A stretch of DNA of 64,000 nt, taken from the NCBI GenBank assembly GCA_029719485.1, contig CP120722.1, positions 868,001-932,000 of the forward strand. Reading direction: 5' to 3'. This document shows positions 54,511 through 63,371 of the stretch, piece by piece (position 1 is the first letter of the stretch; the number at the start of each line of letters is the position of its first letter). The notes beneath the pieces were generated by a model. That model was not told the DNA's origin. It did not search any database and saw only the letters and a list, made by a program, of their open reading frames with translations. Source of the stretch: Kiritimatiellota bacterium B12222 (GTDB lineage: Bacteria; Verrucomicrobiota; Kiritimatiellia; SS1-B-03-39; UBA6053). A program made the position numbers and the translations under genes.

Positions 54511-55281
54511 ATGAAAAACCGACCTATCATCAATCGCATTGCATTTGCGGCCGTCATCAGTCTGGCATGGGCCGCAGTGCCATTGGGTGCGGAAATTTTG
54601 TATTCTGAAGATTTTGAGGGAACGGGAGAGTTGAACGGGACGACGCCCGATATCCGTAGCGGTGATTTTGGGAGTAGCGCTAGCGCTACTTGGCAGGCAA
54701 GAACCTCCCCATCATTTAGTGCCGCAGGTGGGATTCCCGGTGGGAATAAAGGGAGTGCCTTGCTTGCATTCACTCCCGTCTCCGGTCAGCTATATGAACT
54801 TTCCGTAGATATATTAGGGACTAGTTCGTCTGTGAGCAATGACGACAAATGGTTAGGGGTCGGATTTTCTCAAAACGCTGATCTGACGAGAAATTTCAGC
54901 GAATCAAACAATGGATATGCCTGGATGTCGGTGGTTTCCGATCCGGACTTAGGTCAAGGGGTTCGATATACTGGCGCAAGTCTGGGGGGAAGTGACGCCT
55001 TTAGTTTTACCAGAGAGGGGGGCTGGATCAATCTGAAAGTTTTGTTGGATACCCGCGACACCAGTTGGACCGCCTCGTGGTTTGTGAACGATACACAGGT
55101 TTCCACCACCCATACTTATGTCACAAATCCGACCATTAATTATGTGGGGTACTCTGTAGAGCAAAATTCGAAAGGTACCTATGATAATTTTCAGCTTGCG
55201 GTGATTCCTGAGCCGGGTTCCTTGATACTGTTGGGGTTGGCTTTGCCTTTGTTATTTTTCTTTCGACGTACTGCCCGCTAA
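54511..55281 (+). CDS. PEP-CTERM protein 1
   Basis: A 256-residue exported protein with signal ISLAWAAVPLGA and C-terminal sorting signal VIPEPGSLILLGLALPLLFF-RR. The middle is beta-rich (ILYSEDFEGTGELNGTTPDI, FQLAVIPE) and resembles a lectin-like sandwich. Exosortase cuts behind the PEP motif after the protein is inserted through its C-terminal helix, and the product is delivered to the cell surface or EPS. It is paralogous to the genes at 56564 and 57375, with the FEGTG-LNGTTPD-RSGDFG block conserved. AAGGAG lies five bases upstream of the start. Confidence 0.92.
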   Translation: MKNRPIINRIAFAAVISLAWAAVPLGAEILYSEDFEGTGELNGTTPDIRSGDFGSSASATWQARTSPSFSAAGGIPGGNKGSALLAFTPVSGQLYELSVDILGTSSSVSNDDKWLGVGFSQNADLTRNFSESNNGYAWMSVVSDPDLGQGVRYTGASLGGSDAFSFTREGGWINLKVLLDTRDTSWTASWFVNDTQVSTTHTYVTNPTINYVGYSVEQNSKGTYDNFQLAVIPEPGSLILLGLALPLLFFFRRTAR

Positions 55282-55303
55282 ATTTTTTGGGGAGAGGGAC
55301 TCG

Positions 55304-55464
55304 GCCGGCGCAACGCCTTTGGCGTAGGGGATGGGGTGGGGGGGCGTGCCCCAGGGTAGATCCTCCTGCGTCGGATCAACCCTGGGCTGAAAGGCGTAAC
55401 GCCGTTGGCGTAGCTTGTGCAGATGGAATTACGGAACCTGGGCTACGCCAACGGCGTTGCGCCT
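55304..55464. repeat. REP-like palindrome cluster 2
   Basis: Three copies: CAACGCCTTTGGCGTAG near 55311, GTAACGCCGTTGGCGTAG near 55397 and its inverted form near 55443. A CCCAGGGTAG / CAACCCTGGG pair lies between the first two. The last copies flank the start region of the frameshifted transposase. Confidence 0.85.
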
Positions 55465-55527
55465 GTTCATTTGCCTTCCGCCAAATCAATGCTTGTGAAA
55501 TATTCTCGTTTGAGGGATGATCTCTGT

Positions 55528-55981
55528 ATGCCTCAATCGTTGTCACATGTCATGATACACACGGTGTTTTCCACCAAAAATCGTCAACCTTTTTTGAAAG
55601 ATTTGGCACGGCGAAACCAAACCTTTGCTTATTTGGGTGCCACGGTCAACACCTTGGGGTGTCAGGCAATTATGGTGGGGGGGGTATTGGGATCATGTGC
55701 ATATTTTCAGCACCCTCGATCGGTCTATTTCCCAAGCGGAATTTGTGAAAGAAGTGAAGCGGTCGAGTTCGATTTGGTTTAAGGATGAATATGGGGAGCC
55801 ATCGTTTTCATGGCAAAAAGGGTATGGGATTTTTTCGGTTTCTGAAAGTCGGATTGCAGATGTGAAAGCCTATATCACTAATCAAGAGACCCATCATAGT
55901 AAGGTGACATTTCAGGATGAATTTCGTCGCCTCTTGCGTGCGCATAATGTCCCATTTGAGGAAAAATATGTGTGGGATTGA
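55528..55981 (+). pseudogene. Frameshifted REP-associated transposase
   Basis: A Y1 transposase split in two frames. Frame one runs MPQSLSHVMIHTVFSTKNRQ and continues to CQAIMVGG; frame two continues DHVHIFSTLDRSISQAEFVK and ends EEKYVWD. DHVHIF is the HUH motif and WQKGYGIFSVS carries the catalytic Tyr. The switch lies in a run of eight G (55677-55684); seven G would restore the frame. It sits in the middle of the REP clusters, so it was probably the RAYT of that REP family. Homopolymer slippage could restore it. Confidence 0.8.
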
Positions 55982-55984
55982 TGA

Positions 55985-56353
55985 CCGGCAGGTGCAACGC
56001 CGTTGGCGTAGGGAATGGGTTGGGGGGGAGTGATCCAGGGTAGCTCCCCCAGGGTAGCTCCTCCTGCGTCGGATCAACCTTGGGCTGAAAGGCGTAACGC
56101 CGTTGGCGTAGCTTGGGCTGATTGAATTCTGGAATTCGGGTTACAGCAAAAGGGTATTTGGATAGATCGGATTCGGAACCCGTGCTACGCCAACGGCGAA
56201 TTTGGGATGGATCGATTTCATAACCCGTGTATAGATCGATTTCAAAACCCATGCTACGCCAACGGCGTTACGTCATTCAGCCTAGGGTTGGTGAGGAACG
56301 AACCTACCCTAGGAGATGTTCGTAGGTGAATTTTACGCCAACGGTGTTGCGCC
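55985..56353. repeat. REP-like palindrome cluster 3
   Basis: At least five copies, at about 55993, 56094, 56183, 56252 and 56333, in both orientations, including GTAACGCCGTTGGCGTAGC. A further CCCTAGGTT / AACCTACCC-type pair is present. Coding frames here are chance frames of the palindromes. Confidence 0.85.
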
Positions 56354-56439
56354 TGTGGGACTTGAATTCTCATAAAAAAATATGCACGTATGAAAGATTT
56401 TTCCTAACATTAACCGATTACAGTTTTCTTCATATCCAC

Positions 56440-56481
56440 TTGACAAAAAGATACGGACTTAGTTTTATATTAATTACGAAA
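56440..56481 (+). promoter_or_regulatory. Promoter region of PEP-CTERM gene 2
   Basis: TTGACA at 56440-56445 is followed, 23 bases on, by ATTAATTACGAAA (56469-56481), one change from the 13-mer at 54463. This shared layout supports common regulation of the PEP-CTERM genes. Confidence 0.55.
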
Positions 56482-56563
56482 ATAATTGCTAGTTTTGCGT
56501 AAGTTTAATTTACAGGTGATTTTCACAGTCTAAAAAAGCAAGATGAGAACGAAAGGTGCCCAT

Positions 56564-57319
56564 ATGAACACAGAAATTTATAAGCTAAAATATTTTAGAA
56601 CCATTGCAACGGTTGTTTTGACTGCAGTGCTCTGTTTGGGCGTTTCTGCTCAAGCCGAAATTCTGTATGCGGATAATTTCGATGGTCCAGAAGGGGTCGA
56701 CTTGGATGGTTATACGCCAGATGTACGCACCGGGACATACGGCACGAGTGCTACCGCCAGTTGGGCGGCGGGGGTGCAATACAATGCAAACGGTGTGATG
56801 TGGTCCGCTCCAAATAGTGGTCATACTGCGCGACTTGCATTCACTCCAGTTGCGGGTGAGATCTATGAGCTTTCGGCGGACTTCGAAGGACTAAGCACCT
56901 ATGCGGGACAGATGGATGACTGGATCTCTTTGGGTTTTTTTGCGGGCAGCACGAAGTATGCATGGATGAACATTTCTTCTCAGCTTTCTGCCGACGGACG
57001 AGAAGTCAAATATTATTCGGGAGACGGCGTGATCAGTGGTACGGTCCCGACCACGGTCGGTGAGCGGAATCTGAAGATCGTGTTAGATACCAGTGACACT
57101 AATTGGACGGTAGCATGGTATCTAGACGATGTACAGGCGGGCAGCACCTATACGTATGCAACAAATCCCAGTATTACCGAAGTAGGGTTTGGACGAGCTG
57201 ACAATGCTAGATCTACATTCGACAATTTTCAATTAGCTGTCATCCCGGAGCCTGCTTCCGTGCTACTTCTATTTTTGGCACTGCCGTTACTGGTTGTCTG
57301 TCGCCGTTCCGTCCGCTGA
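56564..57319 (+). CDS. PEP-CTERM protein 2
   Basis: A 251-residue exported protein. The start at 56564 is chosen for AAAGGT six bases upstream; the frame is open to 56543. The signal VLTAVLCLGVSAQA and C-terminal VIPEPASVLLLFLALPLLVV-RR make it an exosortase substrate. The central part has DNFDGPEGVDLDGYTPDVRT and the WTVAWYLDDVQAGSTYTYAT segment found in the paralogs. It is expected to be surface-displayed or in EPS. It is followed by PEP-CTERM gene 3. Confidence 0.9.
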   Translation: MNTEIYKLKYFRTIATVVLTAVLCLGVSAQAEILYADNFDGPEGVDLDGYTPDVRTGTYGTSATASWAAGVQYNANGVMWSAPNSGHTARLAFTPVAGEIYELSADFEGLSTYAGQMDDWISLGFFAGSTKYAWMNISSQLSADGREVKYYSGDGVISGTVPTTVGERNLKIVLDTSDTNWTVAWYLDDVQAGSTYTYATNPSITEVGFGRADNARSTFDNFQLAVIPEPASVLLLFLALPLLVVCRRSVR

Positions 57320-57374
57320 TTTACCGTCGAAAGGTTCTCTTTGAAAACAGGTTTTATATAATAAGATATTCATT

Positions 57375-58136
57375 ATGAACACAGAAATTTCTAAACAAAC
57401 GAGTTTCAGGGCACTGACGATGGTTTTTATGGTCGCCGTATTATTTTTGGGTACCTCATTGCGGGCGGAAATCCTGTATTCTGAAGATTTTGAGGGAACT
57501 GGGGGCTTGAACGGGACGACTCCCGATACCCGCAGCGGTGATTTTGGCAGTAGCGATACTGCAGTTTGGGAGGCTTCAACGGCTTTTGATGCTGCTGGCG
57601 ACATAAGGACGTCACGCGCTCAGAGTGCTTCGCTTACATTTGTACCACAAACAGGCAAAATTTACGAACTGAGTGCTGATTTTGATGGGACCAATCCTTC
57701 ATCTTATCATCCGACGGCCCAGATCTCTTTGGGGTTTTCTCAATCTGCTTCAACGACAGAAAATTTTAATAAAAATAATGGACAACCGTGGATGCACATC
57801 AACTCTATTAGTGGTGCGAATGAAGGTGGATATAAACCTGGAGATGGGTCTACTGGGGGTACATTTGCAACGACAACCACGTGGATGAATCTTAAAATTT
57901 TATTGGATACCCAGGATACTTTTTGGACCGTAAAGTGGTATTTGAATGATACCCAAGTGGGCACACATACCTACACAGATAACCCTACTATAAATTATGT
58001 AGGTTTTGCGGGAAGTCAGAATGCGAGGGGCAAAATTGACAACTTCCAGCTCGCGGTGATCCCAGAACCCGGTTCTTTGGCTTTGCTGGCGTTGGCTTTG
58101 CCACTGTTGTTCTTTTTTGCTCGCAGGAAAGGTTAA
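57375..58136 (+). CDS. PEP-CTERM protein 3
   Basis: A 253-residue paralog of the two genes upstream. Signal VFMVAVLFLGTSLRA, central EDFEGTGGLNGTTPDTRSGD and C-terminal VIPEPGSLALLALALPLLFF with a basic end. The start has no strong ribosome site; it shares MNTEIS with PEP-CTERM gene 2 (MNTEIY), so the start is supported by homology. It lies 55 bases after gene 2 and 15 bases before the beta-helix gene, so it may be co-transcribed with both. Confidence 0.9.
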   Translation: MNTEISKQTSFRALTMVFMVAVLFLGTSLRAEILYSEDFEGTGGLNGTTPDTRSGDFGSSDTAVWEASTAFDAAGDIRTSRAQSASLTFVPQTGKIYELSADFDGTNPSSYHPTAQISLGFSQSASTTENFNKNNGQPWMHINSISGANEGGYKPGDGSTGGTFATTTTWMNLKILLDTQDTFWTVKWYLNDTQVGTHTYTDNPTINYVGFAGSQNARGKIDNFQLAVIPEPGSLALLALALPLLFFFARRKG

Positions 58137-58151
58137 AACAACAAAAATCCA

Positions 58152-60200
58152 ATGAGCAGTACCTCGAATATTCGATTCTTGGTGCTGCTTTTTTTGTGCC
58201 TTCGATTGTGGGGGGAAGAGGGGATGTCCTGGGTCATGCAACCGGGGGAAGTGCGTCATCATTTACAGATTTCCGGAGGATCGGTTGCGTCGGCTCAAGC
58301 GCTAATCGATGCGGCCCGTCGACAACATCCGTCCGCGGTTTTGATGCTGGAGTTGCAAGGGAAAATACGGGTGGGAGATCATCCGTTAAAGTTACCATCT
58401 CATACCGTGCTGATGTTCGCTGCCGACGCAGGCCTCGTTGCAGATGCTGATGCTAAAGCTTCTTCGCTCATTTACATCGCGGATGCGGCATCGATAGCGG
58501 TGATTTCGATTGGGGAAAAAGCTGCTACCCTCGACGGCGGTGGGTTTGATGGCATCGGCATTGAGGTTGTGGGGGGTAAAAGAATCCTGTTTGACCGTCT
58601 CCACATCCAAAATTGTGGAAAGGCGGGAATGGATTATCAGGGGGCTTCTGCAGATGCGGTGAATGGGGCGGGAAGTTTGACCCGCAGTCTTCTGGAAAAC
58701 AATGGGGTAGGATTGCAGGTGAAAAACAGTGCTGGGTTTATTTGCGAAGAGAATGTCTTTCGCCATCAGTCGGGAACCGCCTTGGAGATTGCATCTAAAA
58801 GCAGTGTGGTGGTCCGCAATCATTTTGAGGAAAATGCGGCATCGATCATTTGTGGATCTGCGGACAGCGTGATCACGCGGAATGTCTTCGGGGATGAGCG
58901 GGTGCTGGCGTTGACCTTGGAGAGCCGGGGGAATTTATTGAGTGAAAATGTGGGCAAGGGGGCAGGGCAGTTGATCCGTTTGGATGGAAAAGATCAGCAG
59001 TTATTTCGAAATCATTTTCAGCAGGCCTCGGTGGCCGGGTCAGGGGAGGGAGGGTTGCTGCTGGCCAATGAAGGGTTGGAGGTCCTGGAAGCAAGGAGTG
59101 TTCGCGTATTTGATCCACCTACCTTTTCCCGTCCGCATCAGCGTGCGCAAATTGTGCCAGGGCGGGGGCGCTTCGATATGGAGATGGTAGGAGGGAATGC
59201 CAGGAAGCATGAAGCGGCTCGTGATCTGGCGGAAGTGGAGGTGGCGTTGCGGGCTGCCCGGAGCGCACACCCTGACGATGTGATCGTACTTTGGTTGCAG
59301 GGGGAATTTGTGAGTCGGAAACCCGAGGGGCTGCAGCTTCCGCCGGATGTTTGTTTGATTTTGGATGGGCGAATTCGGGCCGACCCGGGGACGGAGCTGG
59401 AGCCGGCCTGGAAAGCAGATGTGCCATTGACCCAAGTGTTGCGTTTGCCGGAGAAGGGGTATTGTTCCATTTCCGGTGGCACCTTGGATGCGGGACGTCA
59501 GGTGTTTCATCCGCTGAATGCCGCGGGTGGCGCAGTGGCGTTGATTGAATCTGTGAATCTTACGGCTGGGGCCCGGGATGGACTTTCCACCAAACAGCGG
59601 GGACGGGCACCCCTATTTGTGTATCGCAGTCGGGTGTTCGGTAACCGGCACCGCGGAATTTGGGCACATGTGGCTCATCGTATTCAGATTATCGATAATG
59701 TGTGCACCGGCAATGGGATGGATGGGATTGATATCGATGCTTACGCGGTGGGATGCACGGCCTTGTTTAATGTGTCCAGCGGGAATGGTCGGCATGGCAT
59801 TTTTGTAGAGGAGGCGGTGAAGGGGAGTGTGGTGGTTGGGAATGAGCTGTATGACAATCGTGATTCCGGGGTGCATGTGTGGAATGAGGCGGTGCCTGGC
59901 AATACGGGAGGGAACGTGATTGCGTCGAATATTTGTGTGGGCAACAGGCGTGGGGTGAGTGTGGGTGGACGATCGGAAGAAAAGACGGCGAAAGGTAATT
60001 TCTTTTATAATAATCTCTGCCAGGAAAACCGGGTGAACGGGATGTGGGCCGGCAATGTGCATGCGAAAGGGAACTATTTTAGCTGTAACCAACTGGTGGA
60101 TAATCAGGGCATGCCGGTGTTGGAAGCGGAGAATGCGTTCTATTTAACTCCTCCCTTAGATCTTGTGGGGCAGGGCGAAAAGGATTATTTACGAAATTAA
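58152..60200 (+). CDS. Exported beta-helix protein, two helical domains
   Basis: A 682-residue protein with an N-terminal signal-like run (FLVLLFLCLRLWGEEG). Repeats typical of right-handed parallel beta-helices recur (LLENNGVGLQVKNSAGF, FFYNNLCQENRVNGMWAGNV), with one helical set at about 100-300 and another at about 390-660. These belong to the pectate-lyase/polysaccharide-lyase fold group. Catalytic residues cannot be assigned. It begins 15 bases after PEP-CTERM gene 3, and precedes a LacI regulator, so a polysaccharide-binding or -degrading role fits. No PEP-CTERM tail is seen. Confidence 0.75.
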   Translation: MSSTSNIRFLVLLFLCLRLWGEEGMSWVMQPGEVRHHLQISGGSVASAQALIDAARRQHPSAVLMLELQGKIRVGDHPLKLPSHTVLMFAADAGLVADADAKASSLIYIADAASIAVISIGEKAATLDGGGFDGIGIEVVGGKRILFDRLHIQNCGKAGMDYQGASADAVNGAGSLTRSLLENNGVGLQVKNSAGFICEENVFRHQSGTALEIASKSSVVVRNHFEENAASIICGSADSVITRNVFGDERVLALTLESRGNLLSENVGKGAGQLIRLDGKDQQLFRNHFQQASVAGSGEGGLLLANEGLEVLEARSVRVFDPPTFSRPHQRAQIVPGRGRFDMEMVGGNARKHEAARDLAEVEVALRAARSAHPDDVIVLWLQGEFVSRKPEGLQLPPDVCLILDGRIRADPGTELEPAWKADVPLTQVLRLPEKGYCSISGGTLDAGRQVFHPLNAAGGAVALIESVNLTAGARDGLSTKQRGRAPLFVYRSRVFGNRHRGIWAHVAHRIQIIDNVCTGNGMDGIDIDAYAVGCTALFNVSSGNGRHGIFVEEAVKGSVVVGNELYDNRDSGVHVWNEAVPGNTGGNVIASNICVGNRRGVSVGGRSEEKTAKGNFFYNNLCQENRVNGMWAGNVHAKGNYFSCNQLVDNQGMPVLEAENAFYLTPPLDLVGQGEKDYLRN

Positions 60201-60240
60201 CATTGTGTTTAATCCGTCAACGCAATACTTTAAAATCACT

Positions 60241-61287
60241 ATGGCAAGACCCGTCTCTATCAATGTTGCTGAAATTGCAAATCGCGCAAATGTATCTACT
60301 GCATCTGTTTCCCGGGTGATTAATAATCAGAGTGGGGTTAGCGAAAAGTTGCGCTCTAAAATCTGGGCGATTTTAGAAGATGATGATCGTTACTCTGCGC
60401 ATATTTCTGAACGTGGGGTGCGCATTGCGGTGGTGATGCAAATGGATCAGCCCCATGTGAACACCTTTATGTCGGCCATATTGGGTGGCGCAGCTAATTA
60501 TGCCCTGCAACGGAATGTCGATATTTCTACGGTGTTTGTGCAACCCGAAGATAAAAAGAAATTAGATTTTTTGCGTCTGCTGCGTGATCGTCGATGTGAC
60601 GGGGTTATTTTATTGGTCTCCAGCACTTTGTCGGCTGAGGAGCTCACGAAGCTCGCAGAAGCCCGGATGGCGGTGATGGTTTTGAATGGTCGATGTGATC
60701 ACAGCACGATCGGATATTTATATACGGATCCGAATGAGGGGATGACCTCGTTGTTAAATCACCTGTCTCAATTGGGTCATAAAAACATTGCGTATCTGTC
60801 GGGCCCCCAGTTCTGTGATTTTGATAATTCCCGTCGTTCCGAAGTGTTTATTGAGCACATGCAGAAAGCAAAAAATCCTTTGGCTGATAAATTGTTGGCC
60901 ACGCATATTCCGACCCGTTTGGCGCAGGAAGCAGGGTATTTGCAAGCGGTTGAAATGTTGAAACGTTGTCCTGAGACGACGGCCATGATTGCGAACAACG
61001 ACGAAATGGCCTATGGTGCATTTTTAGCCTGTCACGAGGCGGGGATTCGGGTGCCTGAAGAAATCTCCATTGCGGGATTTGATGATTATGCGAATAGTCA
61101 ATTTACGGTTCCTCCCTTGACCACTGTCCGTCAGCATTTGAATGAAATTGGATATGAAGCAGTGAAAGCTATTGATGAATTTGTTTGTGGTTCCTTGGAG
61201 CATTTACCTCGCCGTATGTTCAAGCCTGAGCTGGTGGTACGGGGAAGCACGGTGGCGGCGAGAACCTCTCGTCCCACTTCCGAATAA
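60241..61287 (+). CDS. LacI-family transcriptional regulator
   Basis: A 348-residue regulator. The HTH reads VNVAEIANRANVSTASVSRVINNQSGVSEKLRSKIW-like with standard LacI layout (3-45), then the periplasmic-binding-type sensor (RIAVVMQMDQPHVNTF, AYLSGPQFCDFDNSRR, ISIAGFDDYANSQFTVPPLT). It probably controls sugar-use genes, perhaps those upstream, in response to a saccharide. The ATG at 60241 is chosen since HTH starts immediately after it; the frame is open to 60163 but those residues are not LacI-like. No operator was identified with certainty. Confidence 0.92.
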   Translation: MARPVSINVAEIANRANVSTASVSRVINNQSGVSEKLRSKIWAILEDDDRYSAHISERGVRIAVVMQMDQPHVNTFMSAILGGAANYALQRNVDISTVFVQPEDKKKLDFLRLLRDRRCDGVILLVSSTLSAEELTKLAEARMAVMVLNGRCDHSTIGYLYTDPNEGMTSLLNHLSQLGHKNIAYLSGPQFCDFDNSRRSEVFIEHMQKAKNPLADKLLATHIPTRLAQEAGYLQAVEMLKRCPETTAMIANNDEMAYGAFLACHEAGIRVPEEISIAGFDDYANSQFTVPPLTTVRQHLNEIGYEAVKAIDEFVCGSLEHLPRRMFKPELVVRGSTVAARTSRPTSE

Positions 61288-61382
61288 AGTTTTAAGGTTC
61301 GGGTTTCGAAGCAGATTCAGAAAAGTTGTGCCCTTAGAGGCATCGTTTTTTTAAATACAGAACCGCTTGGGACTGCGATGTG

Positions 61383-62336
61383 TTATTTGACGCTTACGGT
61401 AAAGGGATCTGTTTCGAGAATTTCATTTCGAATGGCATGAAACTTCAAAGAGAAACCTTCGATCACGGCTTTTGATCCGTAGAAAGAAATGGCAAGACTT
61501 CCCACGTCGCCTGTTTTTTCAATCGTCAGTACAGGGTCATTCGGGTGAGTAATTACGATTTTCTGACCGCTTTGGGTGCCATTTTGTTTTTCGTGATACC
61601 CCACTTTGGTGGTGTGTTTTCCTTTGATGTATTTAATGCTGTAGTCATCAAGTGCCGCGGGTAGTTGTTGAAAACTCAGCCCGGATTCGGAGAAAGGGCC
61701 TTTGTACAGTTGAGAATCCATATCGTAGGTAAGCAAACCTTCAAACCGGAGTGTGTTACTCAACGAAAGGTTTGCTTGGCTACGGTCTGAGGCTGCGGTG
61801 GCAAAGTGAAAATCAAAATCTTTGCTGGTGCCTTTGCTGGCAAAAAGGCGGAGGGTGATACCTTTATCTGTGGTCAAGTACACTTCAACTTCATTTCCGT
61901 TGACCTGTGGTTCCCCCTCCATGCCTGTGATCTTATAATGCACCAAGGAGTTACCGACTTTTTCAACCAGACTTAATCGGAAAATATAGGGTTGGGGGTT
62001 TAGTGGTTGCCCTGCTCTTAAGAATTCTAGATGAAGCCAATCTGCTCGCGGATAGATGGCGTAGCGATAATGGACATTTTCAAAGGTATATACGGGTGCA
62101 TTTTTGAGGGCGGTGGCGTACTCGGCTTCTAGTTGAAGCAGGCTCTTTTCGTCTAATGCATTTATGGGAACAGTAACGGTTTGGCCATCGCTCCCTTTGA
62201 GGATGATGGTGTCGGCATTTTTTGAGACAAAGCTACCGTTGAAGCTGTGATTATTTTTGCTGCTCCAGGTCAGGAGTTCTGCAGAAAAAACGTTGGAGAG
62301 TAGGAGAAAACACAAAGAGAATAACGTTACTTTCAT
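61383..62336 (-). CDS. Exported SHD1-like domain protein
   Basis: A 317-residue protein with a signal (VTLFSLCFLLLSNVFSAE). Residues 23-72 (LLTWSSKNNHSFNGSF, DGQTVTVPINALDEKSLLQL) match the SHD1 (SLA1 homology domain 1) pattern abundant in Verrucomicrobiota and Planctomycetota exported proteins. The remainder is beta-rich with no other domain recognised. Its role is unknown, probably at the cell surface or in the periplasm. It is divergent from the SDR gene across a gap of about 290 bases. Confidence 0.75.
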   Translation of the reverse strand: MKVTLFSLCFLLLSNVFSAELLTWSSKNNHSFNGSFVSKNADTIILKGSDGQTVTVPINALDEKSLLQLEAEYATALKNAPVYTFENVHYRYAIYPRADWLHLEFLRAGQPLNPQPYIFRLSLVEKVGNSLVHYKITGMEGEPQVNGNEVEVYLTTDKGITLRLFASKGTSKDFDFHFATAASDRSQANLSLSNTLRFEGLLTYDMDSQLYKGPFSESGLSFQQLPAALDDYSIKYIKGKHTTKVGYHEKQNGTQSGQKIVITHPNDPVLTIEKTGDVGSLAISFYGSKAVIEGFSLKFHAIRNEILETDPFTVSVK

Positions 62337-62623
62337 AAGCCTAATTTCCTAACGACTTTGGGTACGAACTCAAGAGGTTTTCGTGAAAGGATGGACTGAA
62401 AACTTGGGAAGAATGGGGCGTAAATTTTTTTCATCTTCTCCATGCCGTAGGGTAACGCCAGGTCTGTTATTTGGGGGGGCTCATGGGGAGGTGCAACAGT
62501 TGCATGATTCCTGCATAAATTTATCATCGCATAAAGGGACTGGAGTCAGATAGAGCTGTGAAGTGCTAAATAACATAGCAGGGATCTTTTCCTGCGAACA
62601 TCAGTGACTCAAGGAAACAAAAA
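62337..62623. other. Divergent intergenic region
   Basis: Nothing gene-like. The promoters of the SHD1-like gene and of the SDR gene should be here; AAGGAA lies eight bases before the SDR start. No clear operator was seen. Confidence 0.5.
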
Positions 62624-63367
62624 ATGAGATTTCAGAATAAGGTTGCGATTATTACCGGAGCAGCATCAGGCATGGGGCAATTGGCGGCAAAACTTTTTAT
62701 TGAGGAAGGGGGCTTTGTGGTGATGACGGATATCAATGCTGATGCTGTCACCGCGGCCGCCACTGAGCTATCGCCTGACCACCAGCAGGCTGTGGGGGTG
62801 CAGGCTGATGTGCGACTTTATGAAGAAGTTCAGCAGGTGGCGGACGAGGCCATGAAAAAATTTGGTCGCATTGATGTGCTTATGAATTTTGCGGGTGGCG
62901 CGGAATCGCGGGTGTTGAATTGCCATAAGCCATTTTATGAAATGCCGGTGGAGGTGATCGATTGGGGTCTGGACGTAAATTTAAAAGGAGCGGTGTATTT
63001 TTGCCGTGCGGTCATGGGGCAAATGGTTCAGCAACAATCCGGCGTGATTATCAATTTGGGATCCATCAGTGGGGTTGAAGGGTCGGGTGGGGCGGTGAAT
63101 TACAGTGCGGCCAAAAGTGGAATCATTGGACTCACCAAATCCTTGGCCCTTTCAGGAGCAAAACAAGGAGTGCGTGCATGCTGTGTGTCACCGGGACCTG
63201 TGCTGACCCGTCCGGGCATGGCCAATATGAAAACGCGTCTGGGTCGGGCGGCAGATCCGGAAGAGGTTGTAGATCTTATTTTGTATCTGTGTTCGGATAA
63301 AGCAGGATTTATTACGGGTTCAAATTATCTCATCGATGGCGGTCGTAGTTGCGGCGGGATGGACTAA
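62624..63367 (+). CDS. Short-chain dehydrogenase/reductase
   Basis: A 247-residue SDR. IITGAASGMGQLAAK (nucleotide-binding TGxxxGxG), NFAGG (conserved Asn-Ala-Gly), GSISGVEG with the catalytic Ser, and NYSAAKSG with catalytic Tyr and Lys are all present. It oxidises or reduces a secondary alcohol with NAD(P), likely of a sugar or sugar acid. AAGGAA lies a few bases before the start. The next gene, an MDR dehydrogenase, begins five bases after the stop, so the two form an operon and probably act in consecutive steps. Confidence 0.93.
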   Translation: MRFQNKVAIITGAASGMGQLAAKLFIEEGGFVVMTDINADAVTAAATELSPDHQQAVGVQADVRLYEEVQQVADEAMKKFGRIDVLMNFAGGAESRVLNCHKPFYEMPVEVIDWGLDVNLKGAVYFCRAVMGQMVQQQSGVIINLGSISGVEGSGGAVNYSAAKSGIIGLTKSLALSGAKQGVRACCVSPGPVLTRPGMANMKTRLGRAADPEEVVDLILYLCSDKAGFITGSNYLIDGGRSCGGMD

Positions 63368-63371
63368 GATC

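Noticed and set aside
54087..56353. CRISPR array
   Set aside because: Repeats are palindromes in mixed orientation with irregular spacing and a transposase gene between them, not regular spacers; no cas genes are present.
59119..59510. Minus-strand frames in the beta-helix gene
   Set aside because: Arg/Pro/Ser-rich shadow frames without family pattern, inside a well-supported gene.
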